In this document: positions 1 to 6,063 of the stretch, piece after piece | How positions within the stretch are numbered: position 1 is the stretch's first letter | How the letters are laid out: every line of letters starts with the position of its first letter | Assembly (NCBI GenBank): GCA_025355115.1 | Contig: JANXLO010000125.1 | Span: forward strand, 1 to 9,144 | Direction of reading: 5' to 3' | Source: Chthonomonadaceae bacterium | GTDB taxonomy: Bacteria > Armatimonadota > Chthonomonadetes > Chthonomonadales > Chthonomonadaceae | DNA length: 9,144 nt | Program-made: the position numbers and the translations under genes | Notes under the pieces: model-generated | The model's input: only the letters and a program-made list of their open reading frames with translations | Told to the model about the DNA's origin: nothing | The model's database searches: none

Positions 1-200
1 TCTGCGCCGATCACGACCGCCCCCGCAGGCGGGCGGACTCTGGGCGGAGTGACGTGAGCCGATCCGGATGGATGCTCGTCGATGCGCTGAGGCGTGGTGG
101 GCGGATCGGCTGGCGCGCCGTTCTCCTGCGCGTTGAGCGGCCTGATGCCAGTTGTCATTATGGAGATGAGAGCCACAAGGGCGATTAGAATTCTCTGCAT
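1..200 (-). CDS. Secreted Pro-rich protein, N-terminal part only (3' end beyond window)
   Basis: The reading frame starts at ATG 200-198 and stays open to base 1, giving 66 complete codons without a stop. The N-terminus reads MQRILIALVALISIMTTG, followed by a polar stretch and LNA-Q: a basic residue, a hydrophobic core and a plausible signal peptidase I site after about residue 24. The next 40 residues are rich in Pro, Ala and Thr, as in a linker to an extracytoplasmic domain. An AGGAGG at 214-209 lies 8 bases before the ATG and overlaps the TAG stop of the anti-sigma gene, so translation is probably efficient and the gene probably belongs to the sigma/anti-sigma operon. The mature domain is not visible, so no function can be given. 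A periplasmic sensor, protease or envelope-stress effector would be in keeping with the position, but that is inference. Confidence 0.72.
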   Translation of the reverse strand, partial: MQRILIALVALISIMTTGIRPLNAQENGAPADPPTTPQRIDEHPSGSAHVTPPRVRPPAGAVVIGA

Positions 201-212
201 GGATTGGCCCTC

Positions 213-1139
213 CTATATTCCGAGTCGCTGGCCGCGCTGTCTACGAGCTGCCAGAAAGAAGCAGGCGCAGGCGCAGAGGGCGATGTCCAGCGTCAGCCCT
301 TTCGCGGCGTTCGCGCCGAGTGTGCGGTATGTTTCGCTCACCGAGTCGCTCATCTGGTTCATGGCTGCGAAGAGATAAGCGGTCATCCTGCCGAACAGGG
401 GGACTTTGCTCAGCGCATCTCCAATCTGCTGCATCCAGCCGTGCACGGCATCCAAGTCGGAGCCGAGCGCGTTACGGCCCCAGGCTGTCGTCAGCATGAA
501 AGCCATGACGGCGGTGAGCACGCTGGCGGCAGTCAGTCGCTGGAGGGTCGAAAGCGTCGTTCTGCTTGCCTGGATCACGACATTCTGCGTGACGTTCTGC
601 GTCCCGACGCGATGCACCGTGGACAGGCTTGAATTCACTTTCACCCGACTCAGCGCCTCAGTGAAGACGGGCTGCCCAAGCGCTGCACGGGTGGCGCGCG
701 TCTCGGGATTCTCCGTCCGAACGGCTGAGATCTCAGCAGGGGCGTCGCTCAGGTTTATGCCTGCCCGCAGTGGCGGGCGCTGGGGGATAGGGCCATCGGG
801 AGAGAGGATGCGTTGCATGATAAGCAGCGAGAAGTCTCTTGGCATCTCCGCGGGGGGCAGTTTGTCCATCAGCTGGATTACGCGCTGCATCTCGTCGAAC
901 TCCGCGGTACATCCGGGGCAGACGGAGAGGTGCGCATAGACCTGTCGAGCCATTTCGGGCCGTATGACGCCGTCGTTTTCCAGAAGGTGCGGCAACATCT
1001 CTCGTACCTGAAGGCACAGGCCCATCTCCGAGGAAGAGGGGGCGGTGAAGCCGACGCGGCGTCCGGGCAGGCCAGGCGGAGTGGCATAGTTGCCCCAGCC
1101 CTGCTCCTCCTGCTGATTATGATCGAATCTATTTTCCAT
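213..1139 (-). CDS. Zinc-finger anti-sigma factor, membrane-bound (zf-HC2 type)
   Basis: This 308-residue protein probably holds the ECF sigma factor inactive at the membrane until a signal releases it. An N-terminal cytosolic domain carries the ZAS signature HLSVCPGC (H70, C74, C77 in HxxxCxxC spacing), with another Cys at 42. A Pro/Ser/Thr-rich middle part follows. Two hydrophobic segments come next, at about 203-220 (LTAASVLTAVMAFMLTTA) and 281-298 (GLTLDIALCACACFFLAA), ending in a basic tail RRQRGQRLGI. A two-pass topology with a roughly 60-residue extracytoplasmic loop is inferred. The ATG at 1139-1137 (MENRF) is preferred over the longer frame reaching 1193: it follows a purine-rich GGAAACGG, and the residues before it only mirror the sigma gene's coding sequence. 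It overlaps the sigma gene by 11 bases, indicating coupled translation. Confidence 0.85.
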   Translation of the reverse strand: MENRFDHNQQEEQGWGNYATPPGLPGRRVGFTAPSSSEMGLCLQVREMLPHLLENDGVIRPEMARQVYAHLSVCPGCTAEFDEMQRVIQLMDKLPPAEMPRDFSLLIMQRILSPDGPIPQRPPLRAGINLSDAPAEISAVRTENPETRATRAALGQPVFTEALSRVKVNSSLSTVHRVGTQNVTQNVVIQASRTTLSTLQRLTAASVLTAVMAFMLTTAWGRNALGSDLDAVHGWMQQIGDALSKVPLFGRMTAYLFAAMNQMSDSVSETYRTLGANAAKGLTLDIALCACACFFLAARRQRGQRLGI

Positions 1140-1710
1140 CCGTTTCCATTTCCAGCACCGAGCGCAGGCGGCCTCGCAGCATCTCCCGCGCACGGAACAG
1201 ATGAGTTTTGACCGTCCCGGTGGGCATATCTAGCACCTTCGCGATCTCCTCCACGCTCATATCCTGCAAGTGACGCATCACCACCACGATCCGGTATTTC
1301 TCCGGCAGGTTGGAGATGGCGCGTTGCACCACATCCTTCACCGAGTCCCGTATCGCCAGCTCCTCCGGCCCGCAGCTGCGCGAGTCCGCGGCCGGCTCGC
1401 GCCCCTCCTCCAGCTCGACATCGAGCGAGAGGGCGCTTCTGGCTTTGCGGGAACGGAGCTGATCGATGCAGAGATTGGAGGCGATCTTATAGAGCCAGGT
1501 CAGAAAGCTGGCATCCTGACGGAACGACGCCAGAGCGCCGTATGCCCTCAGGAACGTCTCCTGCACCAGGTCGCCCGCATCCTCCGCGTTCCCGAGCATT
1601 CGGTACGCAAGGCTGTAGACCTGCCGCTGGTAGCGCAGGACAAGGCCATTGAAGGCCGAAATGTTCCCGCACAGCGTCTGCCGCACCAGATCGGCATCAT
1701 TCTGTTCCAC
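1129..1710 (-). CDS. ECF-type RNA polymerase sigma factor (sigma-70 family)
   Basis: A 193-residue group IV sigma factor that directs RNA polymerase to a small set of promoters. Region 2 covers about residues 18-88, with the -10 recognition/core-binding helix DAGDLVQETFLRAY at 44-57 and WLYKIASNLCIDQLR at 72-86. An acidic linker (EEGREPAADS) leads to region 4 at about 124-178, with LPEKYRIVVVMRHLQDMS and the helix-turn-helix VEEIAKVLDMPTGTVKTHLFRARE that reads the -35 element. The length is normal for the family, and regions 1 and 3 are absent as expected. The start is GTG at 1710-1708; a GAGGA lies 11 bases upstream, a little far, with further purine-rich sequence (AGGGGGAG) behind it. The cognate anti-sigma gene follows directly. 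The signal it responds to cannot be read from sequence. Confidence 0.93.
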   Translation of the reverse strand: MEQNDADLVRQTLCGNISAFNGLVLRYQRQVYSLAYRMLGNAEDAGDLVQETFLRAYGALASFRQDASFLTWLYKIASNLCIDQLRSRKARSALSLDVELEEGREPAADSRSCGPEELAIRDSVKDVVQRAISNLPEKYRIVVVMRHLQDMSVEEIAKVLDMPTGTVKTHLFRAREMLRGRLRSVLEMETDGK

Positions 1711-1759
1711 CTGCGTAATCGTCCTCGTCTCCCCCTTGCCTGTAAGCGCTGTTATGGGG

Positions 1760-1788
1760 ACTACGCGCCCTTTGCCGGAGCGGTTTCA
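1760..1788 (-). promoter_or_regulatory. Candidate autoregulated ECF promoter of the sigma/anti-sigma operon
   Basis: Read on the minus strand, TGAAAC (1788-1783), a 17-base spacer, then CGTAGT (1765-1760). This closely resembles the Bacillus SigW-type consensus TGAAAC-N16-CGTA and the general ECF pattern with AAC in the -35 element and CGT in the -10. Transcription would start near 1753, leaving a leader of about 43 bases before the GTG. Six T precede the -35 element, adding an AT-rich upstream stretch. Autoregulation is usual for ECF operons; that this sigma factor recognises the site is inference. Confidence 0.5.
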
Positions 1789-1806
1789 AAAAAGCTGCAA
1801 GGAAGA

Positions 1807-1820
1807 TCAGCCCTGGCTGA
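1807..1820 (-). terminator. Weak hairpin after the kinase gene
   Basis: A perfect 6-base inverted repeat TCAGCC-AG-GGCTGA lies 17 bases beyond the kinase stop. The only T run (1795-1788, interrupted by no other base for six T) comes about 12 bases after the stem and also abuts the ECF -35 element, so it is not a standard rho-independent terminator. It may still end or pause the kinase transcript. The call is weak. Confidence 0.2.
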
Positions 1821-1836
1821 ATCGTGCGTCTTGGCT

Positions 1837-2826
1837 CTACTGCAGCTCATCCAGAAGCTCATCTGCAGTCACGGTGGCAACGCCGTGCTTTCGCACCACG
1901 CAGGCTCCCGCGAGGCAGGCTATCTCGGCGGCCTCGTAGGTGGTGGCTCCGCAGACCAGCGCGAGAGTCATGGCGCTGATCGTTGAATCGCCCGCGCCTG
2001 CGCCATCCGCGATCTCCACCTTATGCGCGGGAACGTGTCTATGCTCCCCGTTCCTCCGCCAGAAGTCGAGGCCCTGCTCGCGTTGCGTGATGACGAGAGT
2101 GTCCACATCCAGCCGGTCACGCATCTCACTGCCGTAGCGGTGCAGCTCATCAGCATCGGTAGGCAGTGTGGAGCGACTCAGCTCCTCTGCCTCGAAATGG
2201 TTCAGCGAAAGGACCGTCGCGCCGCGCAGCCAGGGCGCGCTCGTCGGTTTGGGGTTGGTGACGAGCAGCTTGCCGAGACTGGCCGCCATCCCACTGAGCC
2301 TCGCGGCGACCTGAGGTGAAATCACCCCTTTGCGGTAGTCTGAGACCAGCACCGCGTCTGCCTGTCGAAGCGCCGTCTCCACCCGCGACAGCAGCTCCTC
2401 AGCCACCGACTCGGGCAAGGGATGGGTCTGCTCCCTGTCCACGCGTAACACCTGCTGATTCTGCGCCACTACGCGCGTCTTGCGTGTGGTCGGGCGGGTG
2501 CTATCAGTCAGAATTCCCGTTACGCCAATGTCCCAGTTCTTTAGCTCGTCGCGAAGAAGACGACCCATCTCGTCCTCACCCACCACGCCCGCGATGCCGA
2601 CCTTCGCGCCAAGCGAGCGAAGATTGTTGGCGACGTTTGCGGCTCCCCCAGGCTTGAACTCGTCGTCGTGGACTTCTATGACCATGACGGGGCCTTCCTG
2701 CGAGATGCGGCGCGCCGTTCCCATCAGGTACTCGTCCACCATCAGGTCGCCCACCACGAGTATCGAGCGCTTGCCGAACTCCGCCGCAATCTCCGCCAAT
2801 CGCGCTTTCACCATCGGTCTCACCAT
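1837..2826 (-). CDS. rfaE1: PfkB-family kinase, RfaE/HldE domain I type (heptose-7-phosphate kinase-like)
   Basis: This 329-residue protein covers only the kinase half of HldE. In that family it phosphorylates D-glycero-beta-D-manno-heptose 7-phosphate at C1 with ATP, on the way to ADP-heptose for LPS core. Visible marks are VVGDLMVDEY (24-33), the sugar-binding GGAANVANN (60-68), KTRVVAQNQQVLRVD (116-130), SDYRKG (162-167), NxxE in LNHFEAEEL, and the C-terminal anion hole/catalytic motif DGAGAGDST with base Asp280. The family's usual DPKG is NPKP here. No nucleotidyltransferase domain follows. The chosen ATG (2826) has GGAGA 9 bases upstream; the longer TTG start at 2910 would lie on the promoter itself. 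No other heptose genes are nearby, so another phosphosugar substrate is possible. Confidence 0.83.
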   Translation of the reverse strand: MVRPMVKARLAEIAAEFGKRSILVVGDLMVDEYLMGTARRISQEGPVMVIEVHDDEFKPGGAANVANNLRSLGAKVGIAGVVGEDEMGRLLRDELKNWDIGVTGILTDSTRPTTRKTRVVAQNQQVLRVDREQTHPLPESVAEELLSRVETALRQADAVLVSDYRKGVISPQVAARLSGMAASLGKLLVTNPKPTSAPWLRGATVLSLNHFEAEELSRSTLPTDADELHRYGSEMRDRLDVDTLVITQREQGLDFWRRNGEHRHVPAHKVEIADGAGAGDSTISAMTLALVCGATTYEAAEIACLAGACVVRKHGVATVTADELLDELQ

Positions 2827-2886
2827 TACGCTGATTCTCCATGCTCCGTATTGCCCGCTATAACCTGCGCGGGGAGGCTTCGAGGC

Positions 2887-2914
2887 ATTATACTCCAATC
2901 CGGCCAGCAAACAA
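2887..2914 (-). promoter_or_regulatory. Candidate sigma-70 promoter of the kinase gene
   Basis: On the minus strand, TTGTTT (2914-2909), a 16-base spacer, and a perfect TATAAT (2892-2887). Transcription would begin near 2880 and give a leader of about 54 bases before the ATG at 2826, which carries the GGAGA ribosome binding site. The -35 matches only three of six bases, while the -10 is exact. Confidence 0.5.
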
Positions 2915-2975
2915 TAGCGGTAGGCGGAATGCCGTCTGCTTCACAGCAACTGTGCAAAACAGCCAGTAAATTGTA

Positions 2976-3003
2976 GGAACTAATTTCCCTCTCCGACCGT
3001 CAT
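2976..3003 (+). promoter_or_regulatory. Possible ECF-type promoter facing the glycan operon
   Basis: GGAACT (2976-2981), a 16-base spacer and CGTCAT (2998-3003). The AAC-to-CGT spacing is 17 bases, the same as in the candidate promoter upstream of the ECF sigma gene in this window. A transcript from here would have a leader of about 380 bases before the glycosyltransferase gene. The motif is short, and a chance match in a region this size is quite possible. Confidence 0.22.
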
Positions 3004-3215
3004 TCCAGTGATTTCCAAAGAGGGCCATGCCGCTCTCCAAACGAAATGCCGTGCGGACTTCGCAGCAAATATGCCCACTTGTTCGCTCCACGTCTTCCGG
3101 CGAAATCATGGCGTTTTTCCGGCAAAACCATCTGGAAATCGAGTGTACTGGGTTTCCTTCGAAATCGGGACAATAACACGTTCACTGATCCATGCCGACT
3201 CACGCTAGCGCCCAG

Positions 3216-3365
3216 CCCTGTCGGATGTAAAGCACATGGAGGGAAGCTTTCGCTGACTGATTATTGCGCTTGGAAAGTAGCTATCGGATAGGGCGCTCTA
3301 ATTTTCGCCGCTGTATCGTCGGCGACTGCTCGCGGGATAGACAGCCCGCCGGAGCAGATTTTTTT
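3216..3365 (+). promoter_or_regulatory. Structured 5' leader, candidate attenuator or riboswitch-like element
   Basis: Successive potential hairpins can be drawn by eye: CCCT/AGGG enclosing ATGT/ACAT (3216-3243); AGCTTTC with GAAA-gta-GCT (about 3246-3283); CTAT-CGG-ATAG (3281-3291); TCGCCG/CGGCGA (3305-3325); and then the terminator stem starting at the very next base. GGCG at 3292-3295 could also pair with CGCC at 3306-3309, competing with the 3305-3325 stem, so two alternative folds are conceivable. No known riboswitch class was recognised, and no leader peptide with a regulatory codon run was seen. Confidence 0.35.
3326..3365 (+). terminator. Intrinsic terminator immediately before the glycosyltransferase gene
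   Basis: The 5' arm CTGCTC-GCGGG (3326-3336), an 8-base loop, and the 3' arm CCCGC-(CG bulge)-GAGCAG (3345-3357) form an 11-bp GC-rich stem with one 2-base bulge. It is followed by A and seven T (3359-3365). This is a textbook rho-independent terminator shape on the plus strand. It ends 24 bases before the start codon at 3390 and just before the AAGGAG ribosome binding site. With so little room for a separate promoter downstream, it most likely acts as a conditional terminator of the operon's own leader. The alternative is the end of an unrecognised small RNA. Confidence 0.72.
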
Positions 3366-3389
3366 AACTCTCAAGAAGGAGTTACTCTG

Positions 3390-4652
3390 ATGAAGACTTA
3401 CGACCTCGTTGTCGCCTCTCACCTCCGCTGGAATTTTGTCTGGCAACGTCCCCAGCAGCTGCTCTCCCGGCTCGCCAAACACCACCGGATTCTTTTCATC
3501 GAGGAGCCCATCTTTGCTCCAGAGGGCACGACTGATTTTGCCGCCATCGTACGCGAAGTTGCTCCTAACATCGTCACGCTCACTCCTCAGATCCCCGAAG
3601 CGGAATGCGGTGGCGAGTCAATCTGGCTCTGGCCGTGTCGAGATTTGATCACCGCTCAGGTTCGTGAGTCGCTCAAAATGCTGGGATTTCGTCACCGGGT
3701 GCTCTGGTTTTACACCCCTACCCCTGACTTCCTCGTGGAAACAGTTGAGCCGGAGATTACGGTGTACGATGTCATGGATGAGCTCGCCAACTTTAAGTTC
3801 GCCCCGGAGGGGCAGCGGGAGCGGGAACAGCGTCTGATCTCTGAAGCCGCGGTCGTCTTTACGGGAGGCGCGAGTCTTTACAACGCTAAAAAACATCTTA
3901 ATTCCAACACGCATCTCTTCGCGAGCGGTGTGGACAGCAGGCACTACGAGAAGGCGTGCGATCCAGAGACGACTCTGCCTGCCTGGATGGAATCGATTCC
4001 TTCGCCGCGAGCCTCCTACATCGGCGTCATCGATGAGCGTCTCGACTACAAAATTGTGGAGGCGATGGCGGCGGCGCATCCGAATATTCAGTTCCTGATG
4101 TGCGGCCCGATCGTGAAGGTCAATATCGACGATTTGCCCAAGGGCCCGAATCTCCACTATCCCGGACAGCAGAACTACGATGACCTTCCGCGCATCCTGG
4201 CAGGAACCGATGTCTGTCTCATGCCGTTCGCGATGAACGAGGCGACCAAATACATCAGCCCTACCAAGACGCTGGAGTATATGGCCACGCACCGTCCCAT
4301 CGTCTCGACGCCCATTCGTGATGTGGAACACTTCTACAGCGACATCGTCTACCTTGCCGGTTCGGCAGACGAGTTCGCGGCTCAGATCGATGCCGCATTG
4401 AAAGAACCAGCCGAGGTTCGCGCCCGCAAGCGCCGCCGAGAGGACAAGGTGCTCACGGAGCAGGCGTGGGACGCCATTGCAGACAATATGAAAACACTCA
4501 TGGATCGTGAATGGAACAGAACGTCCACGGCGAAATCACTGGCTCAAGCCAGTAGCCCAGTCCCCAGGCCAGGCGTCAAAAGCGCGCAGCCTCCCGTCTC
4601 TCCCGGCGTCGTCAAGACAGGCGCATCCATGCCGGTCATGGGAGCGGAATGA
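3390..4652 (+). CDS. GT-B fold glycosyltransferase (TuaH-like, GT1/GT4-type C-terminal domain)
   Basis: A 420-residue cytosolic glycosyltransferase that probably moves a sugar from a nucleotide donor to a growing surface glycan. The N-terminal domain opens with DLVVASHLRWNFVWQRPQQL, a stretch typical of TuaH-like enzymes, and includes LWFYTPTPDFL (105-115) and YDVMDELANF (126-135). The C-terminal domain runs from YIGVIDERLDY (210-220) through FLMCGP (235-240) to the donor-binding part LMPFAMNEATKYISPTKTLEYMA (277-299). A Pro/Ser-rich, probably unstructured tail covers about 385-420. The ATG at 3390 is chosen because AAGGAG lies 8 bases upstream; the frame extends back to a TTG at 3264, but that would run through the terminator. 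The stop overlaps the next start as ATGA. Donor and acceptor are unknown. Confidence 0.87.
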   Translation: MKTYDLVVASHLRWNFVWQRPQQLLSRLAKHHRILFIEEPIFAPEGTTDFAAIVREVAPNIVTLTPQIPEAECGGESIWLWPCRDLITAQVRESLKMLGFRHRVLWFYTPTPDFLVETVEPEITVYDVMDELANFKFAPEGQREREQRLISEAAVVFTGGASLYNAKKHLNSNTHLFASGVDSRHYEKACDPETTLPAWMESIPSPRASYIGVIDERLDYKIVEAMAAAHPNIQFLMCGPIVKVNIDDLPKGPNLHYPGQQNYDDLPRILAGTDVCLMPFAMNEATKYISPTKTLEYMATHRPIVSTPIRDVEHFYSDIVYLAGSADEFAAQIDAALKEPAEVRARKRRREDKVLTEQAWDAIADNMKTLMDREWNRTSTAKSLAQASSPVPRPGVKSAQPPVSPGVVKTGASMPVMGAE

Positions 4653-5287
4653 CCATGATCGGATCACTCAAACCAGATACCCGCGTCGTCATACTGGGTG
4701 CCGGCCCAACAGGGCTAGGGGCGGGATATCGTCTCAAAGAGCTTGGCCACTCGAACTTTCGCATCTATGAGCGGGACGATCATGCGGGTGGCCTCGCCTC
4801 CTCCTTCGTGGATCCGCAGGGATTCACCTGGGACATAGGCGGGCATGTGCAGTTTTCGCACTATCGCTACTTCGATGATCTGATGGAGAAGGCGCTGGCG
4901 AACCAGTGGCTACAGCACGAGCGGGAATCGTGGGTATGGATAGAGAACAAATTCGTTCCCTATCCATTCCAGAACAACATTCGCTATCTGGCGCCCGAGA
5001 CGCGCTGGAAATGCATCCAGGGTCTCATACAGCTCTATAAGCAGCCGTTTCAGGGCCGTCCCAAGAATTTCCGCGAGTGGATAGACGCGACGTTCGGCGC
5101 CGGACTTGCGGACGTCTTCATGATTCCCTACAACTTCAAAGTGTGGGCCTATCCGGGCGAGGAGATGGATTTCAACTGGATCGGCGAGCGAGTCGCGGTG
5201 ACCGACCTGGAGAAGGTGCTCTACAACGTCCTGCATGAGAAGGAGATCTGTCCTGGGGGCCGAACAACACGTTTCAGTTCCCGGTGA
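4649..5287 (+). CDS. UDP-galactopyranose mutase-like FAD protein, N-terminal part (frameshifted gene)
   Basis: The first 199 codons encode the FAD-binding half of a UGM/amine-oxidase-like flavoprotein, a family that interconverts or oxidises nucleotide sugars or related substrates. The dinucleotide motif VVILGAGPTGLGAGYRL (13-29), an acidic residue at the second strand end (YERDD, 40-44), GGLASSF (47-53) and DIGGHVQFSHY (62-72) are all intact. The frame then runs out of phase near 5245 and ends at a TGA (5285-5287) after about 13 residues of nonsense sequence. ATG 4649 overlaps the glycosyltransferase stop (ATGA). A second in-frame ATG at 4655 is better spaced (10 bases) from GGAG at 4641-4644, so either may be used. 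If the frame were restored the protein would have about 471 residues, normal for the family. Exact substrate specificity is not provable from sequence. Confidence 0.85.
   Translation: MTMIGSLKPDTRVVILGAGPTGLGAGYRLKELGHSNFRIYERDDHAGGLASSFVDPQGFTWDIGGHVQFSHYRYFDDLMEKALANQWLQHERESWVWIENKFVPYPFQNNIRYLAPETRWKCIQGLIQLYKQPFQGRPKNFREWIDATFGAGLADVFMIPYNFKVWAYPGEEMDFNWIGERVAVTDLEKVLYNVLHEKEICPGGRTTRFSSR
5239..5287 (+). other. Frameshift site (one base missing) in the FAD gene
   Basis: The upstream frame reads H-E-K-E to 5245. The continuing frame begins with GAT at 5245-5247 and gives D-L-S-W-G-P-N-N. One extra base near 5244-5245 would join them as HEKEDLSWGPNN, which reads like the family. The same result follows if a ribosome slips back one base at GAG 5243-5245. 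No classical slippery heptamer is visible, although AGAAGGAG (5237-5245) resembles an internal Shine-Dalgarno. A run of five G (5255-5259) is a common place for sequencing error, but a lost G there would give CPGGPNN and lose the conserved W. Confidence 0.8.
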
Positions 5288-6063
5288 GTGGCGGTACTGG
5301 AGCGATCTGGGAGAGCGTCGCCGATCTGGTGGGCCGTGAGAACATCTCTCTGCGGAAGGAAGCAGCCGGAATCGATCCGGCCGCAAAGCGGATCACCTTC
5401 ACCGATGGCGAAACCGTCAACTACGATGTTCTGATCTCGACGATGCCTATAGACCGGCTCACGGATCTGGCGGGCTTGTCAGCCCTCGCAGAGCCGGCCT
5501 CCCGGCTGCACTACAGCAGCTCCAATATCATCGGAATCGGCCTCTCGGGCAAGCCTCCTGAGAGCCTGAATAAGAAATGCTGGATGTACTTTCCCGAGGC
5601 GAACTGCCCGTTCTATCGCGTGACCGTGTTCAGCAACTACTCACCTAAAAATGTCCCGGACATCGAGACGCAGTGGTCGCTGATGGCGGAGGTCTCCGAG
5701 TCGCCTCACAAGCCGGTGGAGCTCAGCAAAATCATTGATCAGACCATCGACGGAATGGCCGCCACGCATCTCATCGGCAAGCAGCACGATGTACTGTCGG
5801 CGTGGACCTACAGGGCGCACTACGGGTACCCTACGCCGGGACTGGGACGTGACGCCGCGCTGAATGCGATTCACCCCGAGCTGGAGAAGTATGGAATCCA
5901 TTCGCGCGGCCGCTTTGGAGGATGGAAATACGAGGTCAGCAATCAGGACCACAGCCTCATGCAGGGCGTGGAATTGATAGATAACCTGGCGCTTGGCGTG
6001 CCTGAAATCACCTACTGGTTCCCTGGCACGGCGAACAATCTGGCCTACGCCAAACTCAGATGA
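5284..6063 (+). CDS. UDP-galactopyranose mutase-like FAD protein, C-terminal part (frameshifted gene)
   Basis: This frame carries the rest of the flavoprotein. It is open from 5239, so the family residues WGPNNTFQFPVSGGTGAIW are readable before the first possible start, GTG 5284. The C-terminal half ends with GRFGGWKYEVSNQDHSLMQG and a Gly/Pro-containing FAD-contact stretch near YWFPGTANNLAYAKLR. GTG 5284 has no Shine-Dalgarno, but it overlaps the N-terminal part's TGA as GTGA, so reinitiation is formally possible. A product starting there would lack the FAD-binding domain and the WGPN motif and is unlikely to work alone. The stop overlaps the next gene as ATGA, showing that the original gene was a normal operon member. 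Confidence 0.8.
   Translation: MSGGTGAIWESVADLVGRENISLRKEAAGIDPAAKRITFTDGETVNYDVLISTMPIDRLTDLAGLSALAEPASRLHYSSSNIIGIGLSGKPPESLNKKCWMYFPEANCPFYRVTVFSNYSPKNVPDIETQWSLMAEVSESPHKPVELSKIIDQTIDGMAATHLIGKQHDVLSAWTYRAHYGYPTPGLGRDAALNAIHPELEKYGIHSRGRFGGWKYEVSNQDHSLMQGVELIDNLALGVPEITYWFPGTANNLAYAKLR

Larger units (their letters stand above)
2827..3389. other. Long gene-poor intergenic region between divergent units
   Basis: About 560 bases separate the kinase (minus) from the glycan operon (plus). Several short frames occur on both strands (66-81 residues), but none has a convincing ribosome binding site, an ATG start in a sensible place or a recognisable protein family, and they overlap one another. 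The left end holds the kinase promoter. The segment 3095-3135 contains a loose near-repeat (CCGGCGAAATCATGG and CCGGCAAAACCATCTGG) of unknown meaning. From about 3216 to 3365 the plus strand is rich in short inverted repeats. No clear sigma-70 promoter for the plus-strand operon was found. Confidence 0.6.

Noticed and set aside
3095..3135. Near-direct repeat CCGGCGAAATCATGG / CCGGCAAAACCATCTGG
   Set aside because: Too short and inexact, with only two copies, to call an operator or repeat array.
2888..3291. Overlapping short frames of 66-81 codons on both strands in the long intergenic region
   Set aside because: They overlap one another, start mostly at non-ATG codons without ribosome binding sites and show no recognisable protein features, so they are treated as chance.
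3216..3300. Resemblance of GGATGTAAAGC (3223-3233) and GTAGC (3277-3281) to parts of the c-di-GMP-I (GEMM) riboswitch core
   Set aside because: The family core is GACGCAAAGC preceded by a GNRA-capped hairpin; that hairpin is missing here and the core differs at key bases. A cmsearch with Rfam RF01051 would settle it.
3264..3389. Extended N-terminus of the glycosyltransferase from TTG 3264
   Set aside because: It would make the terminator hairpin coding, has no Shine-Dalgarno, and the family-like sequence begins at the ATG at 3390, which has AAGGAG at good spacing.
5255..5259. Loss of one G in the five-G run as cause of the frameshift
   Set aside because: Restoring a G there gives ICPGGPNN and loses the family residue W in WGPNN; placing the lost base near 5244 gives EDLSWGPNN, a better family match. 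Raw reads could still overturn this.
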